Assembly (NCBI GenBank): GCA_964387285.1
Contig: CAYLWO010000022.1
Location: forward strand, 1-64,000
Direction: 5' to 3'
From: Anaerohabitans sp964387285
Lineage (GTDB): Bacteria > Zhuqueibacterota > Zhuqueibacteria > Residuimicrobiales > Residuimicrobiaceae
DNA: 64,000 nt
Every line of letters begins with the position of its first letter. The first letter of the stretch is position 1. A program made the position numbers and the translations under genes. Shown in pieces: positions 40,992 to 49,240 of the stretch. The notes below the pieces were generated by a model. The model was not told where the DNA came from and ran no database searches. It worked only from the letters and a program-made list of their open reading frames with translations.

Positions 40992-42899
40992 TCAACGCAC
41001 CATAATTGCTTTTACGACACAAATCCGGTCTTGCCCCTGAAAACGTACAAAGTATATGCCACCTGCCAGGTTGCCGGCCTGCAAGCGCAGCTGATAAAGT
41101 CCGGCCCTTTGCCTGCCCTGATGCAACAGCCTTACTTGCTGTCCCAAATGATTGTAGAGACTGATCGTGACCGGTTGAGCTGTGGGCAGACTGTATGAAA
41201 TGACGGCAGAACTATTGAACAGATTGGGATATACGCCAAGGTTGAAATCAAACGGCTTGTGCGTAGAGCTTGCTACGTGGCTGGCCAAAGGCTGTAATAC
41301 CAGATGATGCGCACTCCAGGGCGCCATTTGATAGGTGAAAGAATTGTTGACGACAGGCGTGATGTCGGCTTGCGCAAGAATTTCCGGCTGCCCGGCTGAA
41401 AAAGCATAGCTTTGTGCCGAAACGTATTGCCAATCACTCTGAATGACAAATGAATCCTGAATGGTTTTGGCACTGTTTTTATTCAGCGCAATGATATGCA
41501 ACGGCCCGGCTACTCCTTTGGGTCGAGCGGCATAGAAAGAGGCATTGACATTGTCCGAGCAAAGAGTATAGACTTTTAAATCGGGAAAAGTCCCGTGTGC
41601 ATTATCGTAATTGCGGTATATTTTGTACGCCGAAGAAACATAGCCGCTGATCTCACCCCAGTGACTGGCAAAATAGACGCCGTATTTACCGAATATACCC
41701 AGCAGGTCTGCAATAGCCAGACCGCCGGAAATATGATTCTCAGCGCCATAGTTGAATTCCGTAATGGCCAGTTTGACGCCGGGATCATACTGGCTGATGG
41801 CGTTGTTGATGATTGACAGCAACGGCAGCCGCATGGGATTGCCGCTGGTGGGACCAAACCATTGGCCGATCCAGCTGGTCTCCCTGTATGCGGCATCCCA
41901 AAACGCCCGTGGAGCCTGTACCCGCGCATTCGCAACTCCGGGATCGGTGTTGTCTTCCGTGACGCGTACATCCTGGTTCTGATTGTTTTTACCCGTGGCT
42001 TCCGGGTACCAGTTGAGGGCCAGCACATCCAACAGCCGTTTGCCGTACTTGAATTCCGCTTCCTTCATTTTGGCAATATACGCGGCGATGAAATGTTTAT
42101 AGGAGGAAAATTTATTCCAATCCGAGGCACTTTGAAAATCGGTATAAGAACTGAATCCGAACAAGACCGGACCGAAAAGTTCTGCCCCGGGATCCAGGTT
42201 TTTAATCACCAGCCCTGCTGCAATGGCTTTATCGATTATCTCCTGGCAGGTGGCTTTGTTGGGGTGGATGCGCGGGTGCGTGGAGGACCACAGACATGGC
42301 TCGTTGTCCACCGCGTATCCGCGAATACCGTTTGCCTGATTGGCCTGACCGAAGGTGTCGATATAATAATTGATTTGTTCGTCCATATAAACGGTCTGGT
42401 CTGTCAGATCAGGGGGATAGATCAGAGCTGCTGGTTTGGTCCACTCTACCTTGTACCAACGTGAGGAGGGGGCGGTTTCTGCCGCATTCCCGCTGCCCCT
42501 GGTGTCCGCAGCGACATAGCCGGCCGCCTGTAAAGTAATGAGTGAGTAGCAACCCAGGTTGATGGATTCGTTGTGAAAATTTTTCACCAAAATTCCCGGA
42601 ATCGTCTGTTGCTGGCTCGACAGTTCTCTGACCATATAATAATCGCTGCTGTGCTGCCAGTCGTTGCCGGCGTTGGAAGCATTGTTCTCCCAATTATAAC
42701 CGGTCATGCGGTTGCCGCCCAGGCGACGGGCAGTGATGTTTTCATCGCGATCATCGGAATGGCCGTTGCTGCCGTAAATGTAGGGGCTGATCAGCGCCGT
42801 GTCTTTTTGCGTGTTGATGATGAAAGAGATATTCAGGTTCTGTGCATTTGATTGCACGAAAGCACTCAGTAAGGTTATGGCCGCCCACTTGCACTTCAT
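40992..42899 (-). CDS. Secreted GH44 endoglucanase/xyloglucanase with sorting-type C-terminus
   Basis: A 635-residue exported glycoside hydrolase of family 44, predicted to cleave beta-1,4-glucans such as xyloglucan or cellulose. A signal peptide is followed by family landmarks: ISPYIYGSNG, RRLGGNRMTGYNWENNASNA, YAVDNEPCLWSSTHPRIHP with the acid/base Glu, LALNWYPEA, LAITEFNYGAENHISGG with the nucleophile Glu, and GIFGKYGVYFASHW. The C-terminal about 80 residues are a sorting domain (LGVYPNLFNSSAVISYSL, SLYNHLGQQVRLLHQG, GGIYFVRFQG). Here the usual PNPFN reads PNLFN. Its start overlaps the stop of the upstream URO-D gene (ATGA). It shows that plant polysaccharide is a likely food of this organism. 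Confidence 0.88.
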   Translation of the reverse strand: MKCKWAAITLLSAFVQSNAQNLNISFIINTQKDTALISPYIYGSNGHSDDRDENITARRLGGNRMTGYNWENNASNAGNDWQHSSDYYMVRELSSQQQTIPGILVKNFHNESINLGCYSLITLQAAGYVAADTRGSGNAAETAPSSRWYKVEWTKPAALIYPPDLTDQTVYMDEQINYYIDTFGQANQANGIRGYAVDNEPCLWSSTHPRIHPNKATCQEIIDKAIAAGLVIKNLDPGAELFGPVLFGFSSYTDFQSASDWNKFSSYKHFIAAYIAKMKEAEFKYGKRLLDVLALNWYPEATGKNNQNQDVRVTEDNTDPGVANARVQAPRAFWDAAYRETSWIGQWFGPTSGNPMRLPLLSIINNAISQYDPGVKLAITEFNYGAENHISGGLAIADLLGIFGKYGVYFASHWGEISGYVSSAYKIYRNYDNAHGTFPDLKVYTLCSDNVNASFYAARPKGVAGPLHIIALNKNSAKTIQDSFVIQSDWQYVSAQSYAFSAGQPEILAQADITPVVNNSFTYQMAPWSAHHLVLQPLASHVASSTHKPFDFNLGVYPNLFNSSAVISYSLPTAQPVTISLYNHLGQQVRLLHQGRQRAGLYQLRLQAGNLAGGIYFVRFQGQDRICVVKAIMVR

Positions 42900-43858
42900 G
42901 CCATTCTCTCCTGATTTATTTTCAGGAATTCATCGCACATAACACTGATCGCCTCCGGCCGATGGCCGGCGCCCTGCGGATCCGAATACCAGCGCGGCAT
43001 TAATCCGCCCTGAGGTGTGGCCAGATAGTGATGCATCTTGCGGCAATAATCACGGATTTGCTGATCGGACCCTTTGGCCATGACAGTTTGAATATCCACC
43101 GGTGAAAAAAAACAGAGCCGGCCGCGGAATCGTTGCCCCAACAGTTCCAGACCCATATTTTCCTGTTGATCCATGTGAATGACCTGCAAACCGATGTCGA
43201 TGAGATCGTCGAGAATATCGACGATATAGCCGCAGCTGTGTAAAAAAGTAAGCAGGCCGGCTGCGCGGGCAGCCTGAAAAATGCGCGCATAGGCCGGCTT
43301 CCAGATTTCACGCCATTTAGCCGGTGCAATCATCAAACGGTTTTGCAACCCCCAGTCATCGCAAAAGATAAGGCCGTCAGCCCCCAGTTCTGCATATTTT
43401 TTTATCGCAGCCAGATTCATGCTCACCAGAATATCGATGAGCTGTTGCAATTCGCCGGGATGCTCATAAATATCCATCCAGGCATTTTCTAAACCGCGGA
43501 TAAAGTGCACTCGTTCATAGATGGAGATGCCGGCGGCTAGAATAAAGCGCTCGCCTGCTGTTTCACGGCAGTTTGTCAGCTGTTCCCAACGTCGGCTGTC
43601 GTGGATGTCCGGAATCTTGAGGTTTGGAAAATCGCGCCAATCCGGAAGCGGGGGATTTTTTACTTCACCGAGGTTGCACACGCCGATGTTGTGCCATTCA
43701 GCGCCCCATTCGTCCTTTCCCTGCCTTGGTCGGGCATCGGGCGACGGCGTCATGTCGATCCAGAGGAAATCGCTGCCGTACGGTTCCGGAAAATCGATCG
43801 GCAGGCGGGAGGGGTTGTTAAAGGTTACGGTGTTGCGTACGAGATCACGGGAGGTCAT
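42896..43858 (-). CDS. Uroporphyrinogen decarboxylase family protein (possible corrinoid methyltransferase)
   Basis: A 320-residue TIM-barrel protein of the URO-D superfamily. Typical segments are LIFCDDWGLQNRLMIAPAKW, RIFQAARAAGLLTFLHSCGY with the HSCG metal/substrate motif, and DIGLQVIHMDQQENMGL. Members with the H-x-C-G motif, such as MtaA and CmuA, transfer methyl groups to or from corrinoid or thiol carriers with zinc; true HemE enzymes have a different N-terminus. Translational coupling to a secreted glucanase is odd and may reflect a role in degrading a methylated glycan (speculation). ATG 43858 is preferred; ATG 43870 is possible. Confidence 0.75.
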   Translation of the reverse strand: MTSRDLVRNTVTFNNPSRLPIDFPEPYGSDFLWIDMTPSPDARPRQGKDEWGAEWHNIGVCNLGEVKNPPLPDWRDFPNLKIPDIHDSRRWEQLTNCRETAGERFILAAGISIYERVHFIRGLENAWMDIYEHPGELQQLIDILVSMNLAAIKKYAELGADGLIFCDDWGLQNRLMIAPAKWREIWKPAYARIFQAARAAGLLTFLHSCGYIVDILDDLIDIGLQVIHMDQQENMGLELLGQRFRGRLCFFSPVDIQTVMAKGSDQQIRDYCRKMHHYLATPQGGLMPRWYSDPQGAGHRPEAISVMCDEFLKINQERMA

Positions 43859-44020
43859 AATTACCTGCATTTTTCTGGTTACCAACTTTAGCTCACCAAA
43901 CCGTTTATACTAAAAACGCTTGCATTCTTCGCCGGCGTATTGTTGTCAGCGCCAATGCAAAGCCAACCTTTTATGATAATTACGATCAAGAGCAAGAGCT
44001 TGTGATCGAGAGGAAAATCG

Positions 44021-44044
44021 TAGCACAAGCCTCCCGGCTTGTGC
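44021..44044. repeat. CACAAGCC palindrome, copy in one orientation
   Basis: AGCACAAGCC / GGCTTGTGC arms form a hairpin around TCCC. The reverse complement recurs at 46023-46046, so the phospholipase D-like gene and the assembly gap lie between inverted copies. Confidence 0.6.
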
Positions 44045-44077
44045 ATCATCCGTGTTCGCTTTTTATTCAAGTACGGC

Positions 44078-45685
44078 CTATCTGCAAAATCGCACCCGCT
44101 CCAGGAAGGGCAAGGTTCCTTCAACAAAATAGCGCAACGTCCAGCGGTCTGTCGGATCCAGGGTCAGTCTTTTATCCGGGCCGCGGTTTATCTTGCTGGT
44201 TTGATTGTAGCGGAAGCGGTAATGGTCGTACAGGCGCAGCATTTCACAGGCATAGGTATCAGCCACATCCGCATCGTCGCTGACGATCAGCATGTTTTCA
44301 TCGTTGCTGGCAGAGGCGCTGTTGGAAAAATTGTTGGAACCGGTAATGATGGTGGGATCGTCGGTGGTGAAATCAGCGACAATGGTTTTCAGATGAATAA
44401 AAATATTGCCAGATTGTCCGGCATAGGATTCTTTAAGCCAACCCTCCAGACCGTCTTTCAAAAAGGCCGGCGTGACGAATATGCCCTGACGGTGCACGCC
44501 GGTGATGGTGGATCTACTGTTCTGCAATCCGTAACGGATGACCTGACTGGTCTCTTCCCCCAACAACGCCTGCTCGATGTCGTCGTTTAAATTAAAGGCG
44601 GTGCAGAACAACAGGTCGCTGCGACTGCGCCGAATAGTGGCCATGACCTCTTGCAGATCCGATAAATGGGAGCGCGGACTGAACAGCGCCTGCGGCGCAG
44701 CGCCGGGAATGACCGGAAAACTGGTGTTGATGAACTTTTTCGTCTCACTGGGGGACTCGCCCAGAAAAAGCCGTTCGAACAAGGTCAGGTAATGTCCGGC
44801 GATTTCCGGCTGGGAAAAAATATGCAACACGTTGGCCTGGCGATAAACCGCCTGGTTGGTGAAATTGGTGGAACCGGTTAAAACGGTTTGCGGCATGCGC
44901 TCGCCGTTGTTCGCCAACCGCGACAGGATAAAAAATTTATGATGAAAGATGGCGTTGGTCTTGCGGCAGCGTTGCAGAGCCCCGGGCAACGGCGACAACA
45001 TTTGGCGATTGATCTCCATTTGCGGGTCGTTATCCCGGCCATGATACACCACGCGCACCGCCACGCCGCGATCCACGGCCTGCCGTAATAGATCGACCAC
45101 CTCGGGCATCTCGATTTCGTAAATGGCCAGATCCAATGCCCAGGTGTTGTCCTCCGCCTGGTTGATGAATTGCAGGAGTCTTTCGCGCAGACCGCGCGAC
45201 AACCAGTCACGCGCCGCCTGATTGGCCGGGTCGTCCGGATTTGCGTTTTGAAACCTGGCCGCATAAGCCTGACTGGCAGCGGCAGCGCGGTTGAAAACGA
45301 TCTGATGCATGCCGGATTCTAATGACTCGGTTTTCACGCTTACGACCGGACCGGAACGATAACGCAGTTTTTGCGGGGTGCCATAGACGGCGTACAGTTT
45401 ATAGGTGTAATGCGAGTCAGGATAAACGCAATAATCGGACCAGCGAAATTTCTGAATGGGCGCTACCTTGCTTTCAACAGGCGAATGCAGGTCGCGCGGC
45501 TGATCGGGAAAGCGCAACAATCCTTGCAGCCAGCGATACCGTCCCGGCTGCGGGCCTTCCCGTTCTATGGCAAAGCCCAACAATCCTGGTCGTAATGACG
45601 GCTGCACGTTCATGGCCAGCATCACGCCCGTGGACCCGGCATAGGCTTTGAGGGTAAAGCCGTTTTTCACCATTCTGTCGCGCAT
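44078..45685 (-). CDS. Phospholipase D-like domain protein
   Basis: A 535-residue protein with two PLD-type half-sites. The first has FHHKFFILSRL followed by VLTGSTNFTNQAV; the histidine and lysine are present but the expected aspartate is not at the usual place. The second is complete: IHLKTIVADFTTDDPTI then ITGSNNFSNSAS. The N-terminal about 150 residues (GFTLKAYAGSTGVMLAMNV, GLLGFAIEREGP, WLQGLLRFPD) form a separate beta-rich domain. There is no signal peptide. It could be a nuclease or a phosphodiesterase acting on lipid; the sequence does not decide. ATG 45673 is an alternative start. Confidence 0.8.
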   Translation of the reverse strand: MRDRMVKNGFTLKAYAGSTGVMLAMNVQPSLRPGLLGFAIEREGPQPGRYRWLQGLLRFPDQPRDLHSPVESKVAPIQKFRWSDYCVYPDSHYTYKLYAVYGTPQKLRYRSGPVVSVKTESLESGMHQIVFNRAAAASQAYAARFQNANPDDPANQAARDWLSRGLRERLLQFINQAEDNTWALDLAIYEIEMPEVVDLLRQAVDRGVAVRVVYHGRDNDPQMEINRQMLSPLPGALQRCRKTNAIFHHKFFILSRLANNGERMPQTVLTGSTNFTNQAVYRQANVLHIFSQPEIAGHYLTLFERLFLGESPSETKKFINTSFPVIPGAAPQALFSPRSHLSDLQEVMATIRRSRSDLLFCTAFNLNDDIEQALLGEETSQVIRYGLQNSRSTITGVHRQGIFVTPAFLKDGLEGWLKESYAGQSGNIFIHLKTIVADFTTDDPTIITGSNNFSNSASASNDENMLIVSDDADVADTYACEMLRLYDHYRFRYNQTSKINRGPDKRLTLDPTDRWTLRYFVEGTLPFLERVRFCR

Positions 45686-45793
45686 GGACCATTATAGAGA
45701 AATTTCTACAAATATTCAACGATTTTCCTGTGTAGGGTCGGACCAAGACAAGGTCCATGATATCAATAACTAGGATTGATCCGACCCATTATT

Positions 45794-46003
45794 ACGCTTG
45801 TCTTTGTCAAATACATGTTGTATTTTTCATACCTTAAATGACCGGCCGNNNNNNNNNNNNNNNNNNNNNNNNNNNNNNNNNNNNNNNNNNNNNNNNNNNN
45901 NNNNNNNNNNNNNNNNNNNNNNNNNNNNNNNNNNNNNNNNNNNNNNNNACGCTTGTCTTTGTCAAATACATGTTGTATTTTTCATACCTTAAATGACCGG
46001 CCG
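45794..46003. repeat. Exact 55-bp direct duplication flanking the assembly gap
   Basis: Bases 45794-45848 and 45949-46003 are identical over exactly 55 positions and abut the N block on both sides. This is what two contigs ending in the same k-mer (k = 55) look like when scaffolded instead of merged. It is probably an assembly artefact and not a biological repeat. Confidence 0.85.
45849..45948. other. 100-N assembly gap
   Basis: The block is exactly 100 N, the usual placeholder for a gap of unknown size. The flanking duplicated 55-mers suggest that the true gap may be zero or negative. It lies between genes, so no coding region is cut. Confidence 0.98.
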
Positions 46004-46022
46004 ACAATTTGTGCAATAAAAG

Positions 46023-46046
46023 ACACAAGCCGGGAGGCTTGTGCTA
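46023..46046. repeat. CACAAGCC palindrome, copy in the opposite orientation
   Basis: ACACAAGCC / GGCTTGTGCTA arms around GGGA are the reverse complement of the element at 44021-44044. Confidence 0.6.
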
Positions 46047-46085
46047 CGGGATAACCCGATTTTAAAACAGTGCAGAGATAAAATA

Positions 46086-47264
46086 TTGAATCGACCAGTT
46101 ATTATTTTTTGTATATTTTTTATCACCCAGTTGCCGGTTAGCACAACAGCGCAGCAGCCTGCCTTCGGCGAACCGGTCGACATGGGCCTGCTCAATTACC
46201 CCGAGATCGATGAAGCCTCGGGTCTGGCGGCCAGCCGCCTTACGCCCGGCGTGTTATGGACCCATAACGACTCGGGGGACAACAGCCGCATCTTTGCCAT
46301 TAACGAAACAGGCGAATTATTGGCCATTTGCAAATTGAGCGATGTTCAAGCAAGGGATTGTGAAGATATTGCCATTGGCCGCGGACCTGTGGACAGTCTG
46401 CACTATATCTATCTGGCTGATATGGGCGATAACAGCGCACAGTATAAGGCGTGTTATATCTATCGATTCCCGGAACCACAGATCGATCCGGCTGGCCGTG
46501 ACCAAACGATCAAGATCAACGAGGTCCAGGTCATCGCCTTTCAGTATCCGGACGGCAGTCGCGACGCAGAGGCGTTATTGGCCGATCCGATTACCGGTGA
46601 TCTGTTCATCGTCAGCAAACGCGACAAGAATTCGCGGGTATATCGTCTGCCGTTTCCCCAGACAGCCGGACAGGTGCTGACCGCAGAGTATCTCGGAACC
46701 TTGCCTTTTACCATGGCCGTGGCCGGCGATATTTCTGCCGACGGCCGGGAAATTCTCATCAAGAATTATATGTACGTCTACTATTGGCGCAGATCTCTCA
46801 CCGAAACCGTGGATCAGGCATTGCTGCAGACGCCTGTTACCATACCCTATGCGATTGAACCCCAGGGCGAGGCCATTTGCTGGAAAGAGGACGGCAGCGG
46901 GTTTTTTACGTTAAGTGAGGAAGCATTCAATATTAAAGCCCGGTTGTATTATTATCCGCGGTTGCCTGCTGAGGTGACGGTGGGGCCGGCGCAACCCGGA
47001 TCCGGTCTACGGTTGCTGCCCAATTATCCCAATCCTTTTAACGAAGCCACTGTTTTCACGTTTACGGTTGCGGAAACCATTGAAGTGACGTTGCGCATTT
47101 ATAATGAGCAGGGACAACAGGTGGCCCTGTTGTTTCAACAAACCGCGGCGCCCGGCACGTATCAGGTGCACTGGCGAACCGGGTCGTTGGCGTCCGGGCT
47201 GTATCTGTGCAGGCTGCAGACGCCGACGACAACTATTGTACAAAAAATTCAGTTAACGAGATGA
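46086..47264 (+). CDS. Secreted beta-propeller-like protein with type IX sorting-type C-terminus
   Basis: An exported protein of about 392 residues. A TTG at 46086 yields a good signal peptide (MNRPVIIFCIFFITQLPVST); the longer frame begins with GTG at 46041 inside a palindromic repeat, which makes that start less likely. The body contains phrases like EIDEASGLAASRLTPGVLWT, HNDSGDNSRIFAIN, IYLADMGDNSAQYKACYIY and DAEALLADPITGDLFIVSKR. These are typical of six-bladed propellers of the esterase-like or phytase-like kind. The tail GLRLLPNYPNPFNEATVF, LRIYNEQGQQVALLFQ, GLYLCRLQTP is a sorting domain. The gene overlaps the start of the GNAT fragment. Confidence 0.75.
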   Translation: MNRPVIIFCIFFITQLPVSTTAQQPAFGEPVDMGLLNYPEIDEASGLAASRLTPGVLWTHNDSGDNSRIFAINETGELLAICKLSDVQARDCEDIAIGRGPVDSLHYIYLADMGDNSAQYKACYIYRFPEPQIDPAGRDQTIKINEVQVIAFQYPDGSRDAEALLADPITGDLFIVSKRDKNSRVYRLPFPQTAGQVLTAEYLGTLPFTMAVAGDISADGREILIKNYMYVYYWRRSLTETVDQALLQTPVTIPYAIEPQGEAICWKEDGSGFFTLSEEAFNIKARLYYYPRLPAEVTVGPAQPGSGLRLLPNYPNPFNEATVFTFTVAETIEVTLRIYNEQGQQVALLFQQTAAPGTYQVHWRTGSLASGLYLCRLQTPTTTIVQKIQLTR

Positions 47265-47486
47265 AAAATTTTCCGCTCAAAACCACATTTGGCTCCATCA
47301 GGCCCTATGTCATGGACGACGCCGAGTCTCTGGCTCTTTATGCCAACAACCGCAAAATATGGCTCAACCTGCGCGACGGATTTCCTTATAGAAAAGGCCG
47401 GCTTTGAACTGGAAGGTCGTATGCGCAAACACGCGTTCAAAGACGGCCGATTTCAGGATATGTTGTTATACGCTAAAATACGTTGA
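47261..47486 (+). pseudogene. GNAT (RimJ-like) acetyltransferase with internal deletion and frameshift
   Basis: The first frame gives MKNFPLKTTFGSIRPYVMDD, then ESLALYANNRKIWLNLRDGFPY, an N-terminus typical of RimJ/RimL-type N-acetyltransferases, and stops at 47405. A second frame from about 47393 gives LIEKAGFELEGRMRKHAF and DGRFQDMLLYAKIR, which is the C-terminus of the same family. The roughly 100 middle residues, which hold the acetyl-CoA binding site, are missing. The two ends are fused out of frame, so no active enzyme can be made. The start overlaps the preceding gene by four bases (ATGA), so an intact operon partner once existed here. Confidence 0.8.
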
Positions 47487-47510
47487 ACGTTCAACGTTTA
47501 ACGTTATTTT
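47481..47510. terminator. Palindromic hairpin between convergent genes
   Basis: CGTTGAACGTTCAACG is a 16-base perfect palindrome followed on the plus strand by TTTAACGTTATTTTTT. It could end transcription of the plus-strand genes before the convergent SPFH gene. Confidence 0.5.
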
Positions 47511-48454
47511 TTCACCAGCGGCTGAACCGGTGTTTCTTTATTCATCGTGCTGAACACCTTGGCTACTGCGGCCACGGTGCCGGCTACATCCGACAGGTTG
47601 CTGGGTATGATCATGGTGTTGTTGACATGCGCCAGCTTGCCAAATTCATTCAAATACTGTTCGGCGATGCGCAGATTCACCGCATTCAGACCGCCCGGTT
47701 CATTTATGGCTGCGGCAATTTCACGAATACCTTTGGCTGTAGCCATGGCCACGCGTTCGATCTCTTGCCCGCGTCCTTCCGCTTCGTTGATGCGTTTCAT
47801 CTTTTCACCCTCGGACTTGGCAATGGCTTCTGCTTTGTCGCCTTCGGCGCGGTTGATCTTGGCCTGCTTGTCGCCTTCTGATTCGGCAATCAACGCGCGC
47901 TTTTCCCGCTCCGCACGCATCTGTTTTTCCATGGCGTCTTTGATGGATGGCGGGGGAACGATGTTTTTGATCTCGTAACGGGTCACTTTCAATCCCCAGG
48001 GTATGGACGCCTTATCTACAGCCTGGACGATCTCGAAATTGATTTTGTCGCGCTCTTCAAAGGTTTTGTCAAGATCGATCTTGCCCACTTCGCTGCGCAT
48101 GGTGGTCTGCGCCAGCTGGATGGAACCAAAGGCATAGTCGTTGATGCCGTAAGAGGCCTTGACCGGATCGACGATCTGGAAGTAAAGGATGCCGTCCACT
48201 TCTACCTGAATGTTGTCCTTGGTAATACAGGTCTGCGACGGCACATCAATAGCGTTTTCCTTTAAAGAATGCTTGTAGGCGATGCGATCGATAAACGGAA
48301 TCAGAATGTGAAACCCCGCTTCCAGGGTTGCGTGATACTTGCCCAATCGTTCGATGATAAAAACGGTTTTTTGCGGTACGACGCGCGCGGTTTTCATTAA
48401 AATAACCAGCGCGAGAAAAATGAGACCTATGAGTATTATGGTTTCTGCCGGCAT
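47504..48454 (-). CDS. SPFH/band 7 (stomatin-like) membrane protein
   Basis: A 316-residue protein with an N-terminal membrane segment (IILIGLIFLALVILM), an SPFH/band 7 domain (about 25-190: VVPQKTVFIIERLGKYHATL, IDVPSQTCITKDNIQVEVDG, GSIQLAQTTMRSEVGKIDLD) and a long charged coiled-coil (about 185-255, KQMRAEREKRALIAESEGD). Such proteins form large ring-like scaffolds in the inner membrane and often pair with an NfeD protein, as here (next gene upstream, 17 bases apart). In related pairs they help organise lipid microdomains and proteolysis. The C-terminus after 290 is short and polar. Confidence 0.92.
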   Translation of the reverse strand: MPAETIILIGLIFLALVILMKTARVVPQKTVFIIERLGKYHATLEAGFHILIPFIDRIAYKHSLKENAIDVPSQTCITKDNIQVEVDGILYFQIVDPVKASYGINDYAFGSIQLAQTTMRSEVGKIDLDKTFEERDKINFEIVQAVDKASIPWGLKVTRYEIKNIVPPPSIKDAMEKQMRAEREKRALIAESEGDKQAKINRAEGDKAEAIAKSEGEKMKRINEAEGRGQEIERVAMATAKGIREIAAAINEPGGLNAVNLRIAEQYLNEFGKLAHVNNTMIIPSNLSDVAGTVAAVAKVFSTMNKETPVQPLVKK

Positions 48455-48471
48455 GATCCTTCTCCTTCTTG

Positions 48472-48918
48472 TTAAAGTGGTTTGACAATGAGCGTTAAAT
48501 TTTTGCGTTCAACGATGGCGACTATCGCGCCCTTGACGATGACGGTATCCGAAGTCGCTTCCCACAAGGTGCCGTGCAACTCCACCTTGCCGCCTAATTG
48601 GTCCGGAAGAATATCCTGTACGACCAGCGCTTTTTCCCCGACGATGTCGTCGACGACCAGATCTTTGCCCGCTACCTTGCCTTCAAAGATTTTTTTACTT
48701 TTTTTCCGGAACAGGACCAGGGTGGCGATGGATACCACCAGGAAGACGAGCATCTGGCCGTTAAAAGAGGGCAACAGGCCCAGCAGCACCAGCAAGGTAA
48801 CCACCCAGGCGCCGATGCCGAAAAAGATGACGACAAAGCCGGGTATGGCCAATTCCGCCAGGGCCAGAATCAACCCGATAAAGAACCAAAACAAGACCAT
48901 CAGTTTGCCGACAAACAT
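48472..48918 (-). CDS. NfeD-like membrane protein
   Basis: A 148-residue protein with about three hydrophobic helices in the first 70 residues (VLFWFFIGLILALAELAIPG, WVVTLLVLLGLLP, MLVFLVVSIATLVLF). A C-terminal OB-like domain follows (GEKALVVQDILPDQLGGKVE, ATSDTVIVKGAIVAIVERKN). This matches the short NfeD1b form that partners stomatin-like SPFH proteins. It precedes the SPFH gene on the minus strand and AGGAGGCT-type sequence precedes its ATG, so the two form an operon. Confidence 0.92.
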   Translation of the reverse strand: MFVGKLMVLFWFFIGLILALAELAIPGFVVIFFGIGAWVVTLLVLLGLLPSFNGQMLVFLVVSIATLVLFRKKSKKIFEGKVAGKDLVVDDIVGEKALVVQDILPDQLGGKVELHGTLWEATSDTVIVKGAIVAIVERKNLTLIVKPL

Positions 48919-49240
48919 GCAGCCTCCTTTATAAATTCTTTTTTTCTACAAAAGCAAAATAGAAAACATCTGTGAATTAAGCAAGGGATATCGAGCAAAT
49001 GGGCAAACGCGCCAAGCGTGTGAAAGGAATCAAATTTTGCGGATGGTCGACATTTTATAAATGCCTGAAAATATTAGGTATCGTTTTTTTGCATATCTTT
49101 CTGCGCTTGAGCATACGAGTCGATATGTGCAAATGTTACAAAAAGAAATTCTTTTTATTTCAGAAAAAAAATCGTAAATTATAAGCTGAGTGAAATTGAA
49201 ATAAATGTTATCTTTTATAATAGAATCAACAGGAGTGGTT
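48919..49240. other. Divergent intergenic region between NfeD and elongation factor P
   Basis: 322 bases of mostly AT-rich DNA with no gene. It should hold the divergent promoters of the nfeD-SPFH operon and efp; no confident -35/-10 pair was found. AGGAG lies five bases before the efp ATG. Confidence 0.45.
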
